Shown: positions 14,193 to 19,852 of the stretch, in pieces
How the letters are laid out: every line of letters begins with the position of its first letter
How positions within the stretch are numbered: position 1 is the stretch's first letter
IMG/VR virus record: IMGVR_UViG_3300020215_000139
Span: 1 to 23,742 of that record
DNA: 23,742 nt
From: a virus
Direction: 5' to 3' (one strand)
Made by a program: the position numbers and the translations under genes
The notes under the pieces: generated by a model
What the model saw: only the letters and a program-made list of their open reading frames with translations
Databases searched by the model: none
What the model was told of the DNA's origin: nothing

Positions 14193-14218
14193 CCTGACGC
14201 GCGCGCGAGAGTGCGGCC

Positions 14219-16474
14219 ATGGCGCGAGCAGCGGGTTTTCAGAACGCCTTCAACGCGGGTGAGCTGGAGGAAGGGGCCTGGTCGCGCTCCGACCTGGCGC
14301 AGCACGCCCATGGCATGGCGCTGGGCCTCAACCTGGTCGGGTCGGTCGCCGGGCCGGCGCTGCGGGCGCCGGGAACCTGGTTCGTCGGCCTCTCCATGGA
14401 CCAGGCTGCGCGATCCATCCTGATCCCCTTTGCCCGCGACCCCGGGGACGCCCAGCTGATCGAGATGGGGCCCGGTGTGTTCCGGGTCCGCTATGCGGAT
14501 GGCTCGCCCGTCATGGACGGGGGCTCGCCCCTGGAGGTGGCGCACGGCTGGGTCGAAGCCGACCTCGACAAGCTGGCCTGGGACCAGAACGGCGATGTGC
14601 TGATCCTGACCCACGCCGACGGGACGCGGCAGCGGCGGATCAAGCGGCTGGCGCCCGACAGCTGGGTGATCGACGACTATGACCACAAGAACGGCCCGTG
14701 GCGGTCGGAGAACGTCGACCGGACCTTCACCCTGACGGTGACCGGGACCAGCACGGTCTGCACCGAAGACCCCAACGTGGGCAGCATCGCCGAGGGGGAG
14801 ACCGTCACCCTGACGGCCAGCGCGGCCCTGTTCGACGATCCAGGGCACGTCGGTTCGCTGTGGCGGCTGCGCCAGAACGACGGCAACCACGGCTCGGAAA
14901 GCTGGACGCCGCGCCCTGACGTCAAGATCGGCCAGTTCGTCCTGTCGGCCGGGCGGATCTATTCGCGGGTGTCGGGCGGACCCCAGCCCTCGGCGGACCT
15001 GGGCGGCCTGACCATGCCCATCCACGAGAGCGGCACGGTCAGCGACGGCCGCTACAACTTCCTGTTCATGAACGATGGCGCCGGGGTGGTGGAGATCACC
15101 GCCATCAGCAGCGCCACGGTCGCCACCGGCACGGTGAAGCGGCCAATACCGCTGAAAGACGGCCAGTCGACCAGCTACTGGTCCGAGGGCGCCTGGAGCG
15201 ACCATCGCGGCTATCCAACCGCCAAGCCGGCCTTCCGCGAGGAGCGCCTGGCCCTGGCGGGGTCGCTGAGCGAGCCCGACAAGCTGTTCCTGAGCCGCAC
15301 CGCCGGGTTCACTGCCGACGACAGCGATTTCACGCCGGGCCTGGGCACCGGCCTGGTGATCGATTCCGACGCCGTCAGCCGGTTCGCCGGCGACGCCCCG
15401 TGCCGCGTGGTCTGGCTGATGAGCCTGCCCTACCTGATCGCCGGGACGACAGCCGGCCCCGTCATGGTGACCGGGGCCTCGATCGAGGAGCCGATCGCGC
15501 CGGCCTCCTACCTGGCGCGGCGGCTCAACGGCTTCGCCTGCAGCCGGGTCCCGCCGGTGCTGGCGGGCGACGGGGCGATCTACGTCCAGGCCGGCGGCAA
15601 GACCCTGCGGGAACTGAGCATCAACCCGGACAAGGGGGTGAACTACCGCGACCTCACCGTGGTGGCGGGCCACTTCGGGGCGCGCGGGTTCGCCCAGCTG
15701 GCCTGGCAGGGGACGGAAAACCTGTGCTGGGCGCGGCTGTCGGACGGCGGCCTGGCGGCCATGACCTATCACCTGGAGCAGAACGTCTATGGCCTGACCC
15801 GGCGGGTGCTGGCGGCGGGCGCCGACCAGGAAGAGGCCGGGGCCTGGACCGTCGAGTCCATCGCCTGCCTGCCCGGAACGCCGGACACGGTGTGGCTGAT
15901 CGCCAGCCGCCAGAAGGGCGAGGCGACCCAGCGGGCCATCCTGCGCATGGCGGACCGGGCGGAGGGCTGTTTCTACGACGCGGCCGAGCTGTATGCCGGC
16001 GCCCCGGTTTCGACGGTGACCGGCCTCGACCACCTGGAGGGCGAGACGGTGGCGGTGGTGGCGGACGGGGCCGAGGAAAAGGGCCTGGTGGTCAGCGGCG
16101 GGGCGGTGACCCTTCCCAACGGCCGCACCGCCAGCCGGATCGTGGTCGGCCTGCCCTACATGAGCCGGTATCGCAGCCCGCCGCTGGACCTGGGCGGGCC
16201 CGGCAACCTGCCGGGCGGACAGGTGACGCTCAAGGGCGGGGTGGTGGTGGTGCGCGGCGTCGAGTGCCTGGCCGGCGCCGACGACCAGGCGCGGTTGGAA
16301 CAGGTCGCGAGCCGGCGGCGCGATGAGGTCGCGGCGCCGGTCCCGCGCCGCCATGCCAAGCGGATCACCTTCGGCGGCGAGACCGCCCGCGAGGTGGCGG
16401 TGGTGGTCGAGACCGACTGCGGGTTCGACCTGGCCGTTCACAGCCTGAGGTACTGGGGAGAGGTCAATGCGTAG
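14219..16474 (+). CDS. Tail nozzle / tail tubular protein B (T7 gp12-like)
   Basis: A 751-aa protein (T7 gp12 is 794). The N-terminus FNAGELEEGAWSRSDLAQHAHGM...LGLNLVG then RAPGTWFVG matches the opening of podoviral nozzle proteins: FN.GE.sp....R.Dl..y..g...l.N, then RR.GT.fv. The rest is beta-rich with propeller-like repeats and Gly/Asp loops. It closes the distal end of the short tail below the adaptor and opens on ejection. It is preceded by TATCCCTCCCC at 14182 and only a weak GAGAG ribosome site. Its stop overlaps the next gene by eight bases. Confidence 0.8.
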   Translation: MARAAGFQNAFNAGELEEGAWSRSDLAQHAHGMALGLNLVGSVAGPALRAPGTWFVGLSMDQAARSILIPFARDPGDAQLIEMGPGVFRVRYADGSPVMDGGSPLEVAHGWVEADLDKLAWDQNGDVLILTHADGTRQRRIKRLAPDSWVIDDYDHKNGPWRSENVDRTFTLTVTGTSTVCTEDPNVGSIAEGETVTLTASAALFDDPGHVGSLWRLRQNDGNHGSESWTPRPDVKIGQFVLSAGRIYSRVSGGPQPSADLGGLTMPIHESGTVSDGRYNFLFMNDGAGVVEITAISSATVATGTVKRPIPLKDGQSTSYWSEGAWSDHRGYPTAKPAFREERLALAGSLSEPDKLFLSRTAGFTADDSDFTPGLGTGLVIDSDAVSRFAGDAPCRVVWLMSLPYLIAGTTAGPVMVTGASIEEPIAPASYLARRLNGFACSRVPPVLAGDGAIYVQAGGKTLRELSINPDKGVNYRDLTVVAGHFGARGFAQLAWQGTENLCWARLSDGGLAAMTYHLEQNVYGLTRRVLAAGADQEEAGAWTVESIACLPGTPDTVWLIASRQKGEATQRAILRMADRAEGCFYDAAELYAGAPVSTVTGLDHLEGETVAVVADGAEEKGLVVSGGAVTLPNGRTASRIVVGLPYMSRYRSPPLDLGGPGNLPGGQVTLKGGVVVVRGVECLAGADDQARLEQVASRRRDEVAAPVPRRHAKRITFGGETAREVAVVVETDCGFDLAVHSLRYWGEVNA

Positions 16475-16940
16475 GGGCGTCGGTGACCGGCAGATGCGGC
16501 TGCGGCCGTTCCGGTATGCGGACCTGGACGCGGTGACGCCGCGCGACGACTTCGCGCGCGAGATGGCGGCCCTGTCGCCGTATCGCCGGCTGCGCCTGGT
16601 CAACAGCTTCGCCTTTACCCTGGAGCGGGGGGCGGACCTGGCGCCACGCACCATACTGGCCTGCGGCGGAGTGCGCGGCCGGCGGGACGGGACCTGGTCG
16701 ATGTGGTGCTATGCGGCGGACCTGGACGCCCGCGGCTGGTCGATGGTGTCGCACGGCGCCGAGGGCCTTTGCCGCCTGGCCCTGGACACCCTGGAGGGTC
16801 GGGCGGTCGAGATGATGTGCGACACCGCGCATGAGGGCGCGGCCGCCTTTGCTCGCCGCCTGGGCTTCCGGGCTGATGCGGAGCCGCCGTTCGAGCGGGC
16901 CGGGGCGGTCTATCAGGTCTATGTGCGGGAGCGGCGCTGA
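16467..16940 (+). CDS. GNAT-like internal virion protein A (T7 gp13-like)
   Basis: A 157-aa protein. ATG 16467 has GGGGAGAGG just upstream; ATG 16494 (MRLRPFRYADLDAV) is a later possibility and fits the GNAT N-terminus better. The core has RLRPFRYADLDAVTP, a strand-turn ILACGGVRG, and a final helix AAAFARRLGFR then an AVYQVYVRERR strand, a degenerate GNAT fold. T7 gp13 (138 aa), also related to acyltransferases, occupies the same place between nozzle and gp14. It is probably needed for virion maturation rather than acetylation. Its stop overlaps the next ATG by one base. Confidence 0.65.
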   Translation: MRRGVGDRQMRLRPFRYADLDAVTPRDDFAREMAALSPYRRLRLVNSFAFTLERGADLAPRTILACGGVRGRRDGTWSMWCYAADLDARGWSMVSHGAEGLCRLALDTLEGRAVEMMCDTAHEGAAAFARRLGFRADAEPPFERAGAVYQVYVRERR

Positions 16941-17392
16941 TGTGGTGGGTCCAGATGATCCAGGCGGTGCTTCAGGCCGGCATGGCCAAGGCCCAGCAAG
17001 ACGCCGAGGAAAACCGCGCCGAACAGTTCGCCAAGATGGCGCGCGGAGAGGGCGCCGCCCAGGCCGCGCTGGACTGGGAGGAAGGCGCCCGCGTGCGCGG
17101 CAGGGCGGCCACGCTTGCGGCGGCCGGCGGCGGCGGTCTGACCGGCAGCGCCCTGGACGTTCTCGACGACCTGGGCCGGCAGGCGAAGTTCAAGGTCCGC
17201 TCCACCCTCTACAGCGCCGAGACAGACGCCCGGTTCGGGACGCGGGTGAGCAGCCTGGGGGCCATGGGCGCCGGTATCGCGGCGACCTCGCCGCTGCTGA
17301 GCGAATGGGCCGGCTCGCGCGCGGCGCAGCGGCAGGGCGGCGGCGGGGTCGGAAGCGGCCTCGGCGGCGCGATGGGCGGAATGGGGGGCTAG
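16940..17392 (+). CDS. Internal virion protein B (T7 gp14-like)
   Basis: A 150-aa protein starting at ATG 16940 (TGATG junction). The first 60 residues are a long Ala/Gln/Glu helix (QAVLQAGMAKAQQDAEEN). A Gly-rich hydrophobic segment GAMGAGIAATSPLL (about 108-121) and a Gly-rich C-terminus follow. Small ejection proteins at this site in T7-like phages are helical and form the outer-membrane part of the DNA-ejection channel. The call rests on order, size and composition; there is no catalytic motif. The gap to the next gene is three bases. Confidence 0.65.
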   Translation: MWWVQMIQAVLQAGMAKAQQDAEENRAEQFAKMARGEGAAQAALDWEEGARVRGRAATLAAAGGGGLTGSALDVLDDLGRQAKFKVRSTLYSAETDARFGTRVSSLGAMGAGIAATSPLLSEWAGSRAAQRQGGGGVGSGLGGAMGGMGG

Positions 17393-17395
17393 GCC

Positions 17396-19714
17396 ATGGC
17401 CAGGTTGCCGGACAGGATCGCCCTCGACGGGCCGCGCGGACGCCGGCCCCCGGAGCCGGACCACGGCCTGGGGGCGCTGTCACAGGGTGTCGGCATGGCC
17501 CTTGGCGGGCTGTCGGAGGGGCTGGAGCGGTCGGCGGGGCGGGAGGCGCAGCGCAAGCTGCAGGATTTCCAGCTGGACTTCCAGGCCCGGGCGGCCGAGC
17601 GGGCGGCCGCCTATGACGGCTCGACGGCGGGGTTCGCCCAGGCCGAGGCCTCCCTGTTCGACCAGGAAGTGGCGGCCTTCGAGAAGCAGGTTCCGGCCCA
17701 TGCGCGCGGGCAGTTCGGCGAGCTGCGCGACCGCGCGCGGGCCGGCCACCTGAGCCAGTCCATCGCCGTCGAGGGCCGGGCCCGCGCCGGAATCGAGGCC
17801 GAGCGGCGGGAGGCGCTGGACGCCCAAGCGATGGGCGCCGGCCAGCAGGCCTATCTGGGGGCCAAGTCGGAGATCCTGTCGCCGCTGTACGAGACCTTCG
17901 ACGGGTCGGACCCCGACGCCTTCCTGCCCGCCGTGCAGGCCCGCCATGACGCGGCGCTGGCCAAGGGCCGGGAGGCCGTGCCCGAACGACTGAGGGCGCG
18001 ATACGACGCCTGGGCGGCCGGCGAGCGGCTGAAAGAACAGGCCTGGGCGATGAAGCTGCGGGACGACCGCGAGGACGCCCAGCTGGTGCTGAACGCGCGG
18101 GCGAGGCTGGACACGGCCACGAACCAGGTGCTGAGCGACCCGACGCTGTACGAGGCCAGCGTGGGGATCGTCGATACCTCGCTGAAGGCGCTGGACGCCA
18201 ACGACCGCCTCGAGCTGGAAAAGCCGGCGAAGGCGCAGCTGGCGGTGGCCCGCATCCAGGGCCTGGCCAACCGCGACATGCGCGACCAGGCCAAGGCGGA
18301 GCTGAACAGCGGCCGGTACGACGATGTGCTGGCGCCGGGGCAGAAGGGCCAGCTGCTGGCCGGCCTGGAGCGAGAGACGTCGACCGACTATGTGCGCCGG
18401 GCGGACGTCGAGGGCCGCGCCGACAGCGACATCGCGGCCGCCGCGACCGGCCAGGAGCCGGGTCACACCAACAGCGCGGAAGTCGAATCGGCGCTGGGGC
18501 CGGCGGCGAGGGTCGAATACGACCGTCGGATGGCCGCCGCGAAGAAGTTGTACGGCGCTGTCGGGCCGCTGCACGAACTCAGCGCCGAGGGCATCGGCGA
18601 CCATCTGGAGAAGCAGCGGCCGGACCCGTCCAAGCCGAGCTACGCCGAGGACATGCGGGTGTACGCCGCCCTGGAAAAGGCGGCGCAGGAAGAGGTGGCG
18701 GCCCGCCGGCGCGACCCCGCCGCCTGGGCGATGGGCGCCGGCAGCGGCAACGGGCCCAGCGACTATCTGCGATCCAAGTTCGAGGCCTGGACCCAGGCGC
18801 CGCCCGCCCAGAAGGCCAAGGCGGCCCAGGACTATGCGCGCGCGACCCTGGCGCGACAGGCCGTCGCCGGCATTCCGCCGCCCCAGCAGCGGGTGCTGCC
18901 AAAGCCGGTCACCGGCGCGATCGCCGAGGGGGTCAAGAGCGGCGATCCCAAGACCCGGCGCGAGAACCTGGACATGATCGGCCGGATGCTCGATCAGTTC
19001 GGGCCGCATCGGCTGAAGGTGTCGCGGGAGCTGGAGGCGGCCGGGGTGCCGCGCGCCGACATCGAGGCGGTGGCCAGCGCGCTTGAGGGCGGAGACCCCG
19101 GCCTGCTGGGCTCCTACGCCAACGCCACGGCCAACCCGGACGCCTTCAAGAAGCTGGACGGCAAGGCCGAAAAGGGCCTGAAGGACCAGATCCTGCGGCA
19201 GGCCAAGCCCTACCTCGACAGCCTGGCGCCGCTCGATCCGACCATGAAGCACCAGAACGGGGTGCTGGACGTGGTCGCCGCCGAGGCGAGGGGCCTGGTC
19301 CTGAGGGGCATGGAGCCGGCGGCGGCGGTGGAAGCCGCCATGAAGCGGTATGACCGCTACAGTTTCCAGGACGGATACCGGGTGCCGAAGGCGGCCGCCA
19401 GCGGCGGGGACCTGAGGCTGATCCGGGGCGGCGCCAAGGCGGTGCTGAACGGGGTCACCGACCAGGACGGCAAGTGGCTGAGGGCCCCTGCGGGGCGGCC
19501 GGCGAAGGTGTGGGCCGACGACGTGCGGCGACGGGGCGTGTGGGTGACCCGGCCCGACGACAGCGGGGTGCAGCTGATGATCGGCACGCCCAGCGGCTTC
19601 TTTCCGGTGCTCGACGGCGGCGGGCGGCCCATCGTGCGGGACTGGCGGTATCTGATCGACAAGGGGCGGAAATCGACGCCCCGTTCCAGCGTCGGCCGCC
19701 TCCCCTCAGGGTAG
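17396..19714 (+). CDS. Internal virion protein C (T7 gp15-like)
   Basis: A 772-aa protein (T7 gp15 is 747). It is nearly all alpha-helical, rich in Ala, Arg, Glu and Leu, with many amphipathic coiled stretches, for example ERSAGREAQRKLQDFQLDFQ and RYDRRMAAAKK-like segments, and little low-complexity sequence until a short basic C-terminus (KGRKSTPRSS). Size and place between the gp14-like gene and the gp16-position gene identify it as the periplasmic ejection protein that forms part of the internal core and DNA channel. It ends a tightly packed unit starting at 14219; two perfect hairpins and a new TATCCCTCCCC copy follow. Confidence 0.7.
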   Translation: MARLPDRIALDGPRGRRPPEPDHGLGALSQGVGMALGGLSEGLERSAGREAQRKLQDFQLDFQARAAERAAAYDGSTAGFAQAEASLFDQEVAAFEKQVPAHARGQFGELRDRARAGHLSQSIAVEGRARAGIEAERREALDAQAMGAGQQAYLGAKSEILSPLYETFDGSDPDAFLPAVQARHDAALAKGREAVPERLRARYDAWAAGERLKEQAWAMKLRDDREDAQLVLNARARLDTATNQVLSDPTLYEASVGIVDTSLKALDANDRLELEKPAKAQLAVARIQGLANRDMRDQAKAELNSGRYDDVLAPGQKGQLLAGLERETSTDYVRRADVEGRADSDIAAAATGQEPGHTNSAEVESALGPAARVEYDRRMAAAKKLYGAVGPLHELSAEGIGDHLEKQRPDPSKPSYAEDMRVYAALEKAAQEEVAARRRDPAAWAMGAGSGNGPSDYLRSKFEAWTQAPPAQKAKAAQDYARATLARQAVAGIPPPQQRVLPKPVTGAIAEGVKSGDPKTRRENLDMIGRMLDQFGPHRLKVSRELEAAGVPRADIEAVASALEGGDPGLLGSYANATANPDAFKKLDGKAEKGLKDQILRQAKPYLDSLAPLDPTMKHQNGVLDVVAAEARGLVLRGMEPAAAVEAAMKRYDRYSFQDGYRVPKAAASGGDLRLIRGGAKAVLNGVTDQDGKWLRAPAGRPAKVWADDVRRRGVWVTRPDDSGVQLMIGTPSGFFPVLDGGGRPIVRDWRYLIDKGRKSTPRSSVGRLPSG

Positions 19715-19751
19715 CAAGCGCGCCTCCGCTTACGCTCCGGCGTTCGTCGCG

Positions 19752-19802
19752 GGAACGGCCAAATCGTTGGCCGTTCCAAAGCCGCGCCCCTAGAGGGGCG
19801 CG
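19752..19802 (+). terminator. Two tandem perfect hairpins after gp15-like gene
   Basis: GGAACGGCCAA (19752-19762) pairs with TTGGCCGTTCC (19767-19777) around ATCG. CGCGCCCCT (19783-19791) pairs with AGGGGCGCG (19794-19802) around AG. Neither has a long T-tract (AAA and TCTCG follow). They sit directly before TATCCCTCCCC copy 5, giving a terminator-then-start layout. Confidence 0.6.
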
Positions 19803-19815
19803 TCTCGCTCCTCAC

Positions 19816-19826
19816 TATCCCTCCCC
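19816..19826 (+). promoter_or_regulatory. TATCCCTCCCC motif, copy 5
   Basis: Exact 11-mer, 37 bases before ATG 19853, the same distance as copy 4 to its gene. It is preceded by CTCAC, and 13 bases before it ends the second hairpin. Confidence 0.55.
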
Positions 19827-19852
19827 CTCGCGCACGGGGTGACAGTGGCCCC

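Larger units (their letters stand above)
13851..14218 (+). other. Structured intergenic region between adaptor and nozzle genes
   Basis: No large gene is seen. It contains several dyads: GTGGTGG/CCACCAC near 13916-13940; CCCTGA-TATT-TCAGGG at 14006-14021; a long bulged hairpin at 14020-14067; and GATGTCC-ACA-GGACATC at 14149-14165. It also has a 21-codon ORF with a good ribosome site (13964) and a TATCCCTCCCC motif at 14182. The first and second long hairpins share bases 14020-14021, so they are mutually exclusive. The region could be a processed leader, a small RNA or a recombination scar. Confidence 0.5.

Noticed and set aside
13851-14218. tRNA or diversity-generating retroelement template in the structured gap
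   Set aside because: No cloverleaf with acceptor stem and CCA, and no reverse transcriptase or paired template/variable repeat was found in the window, despite the Bbp19-like gene suggesting BPP-1 relatives.
14090-16654. 854-aa open frame on the minus strand
   Set aside because: It is the antisense shadow of the nozzle gene, caused by high GC3. Its composition is Gly/Arg/His/Pro-rich with no recognisable domain. The same applies to minus frames at 591-1652, 3695-4993, 7675-9540, 17480-19252 and 19790-21721.
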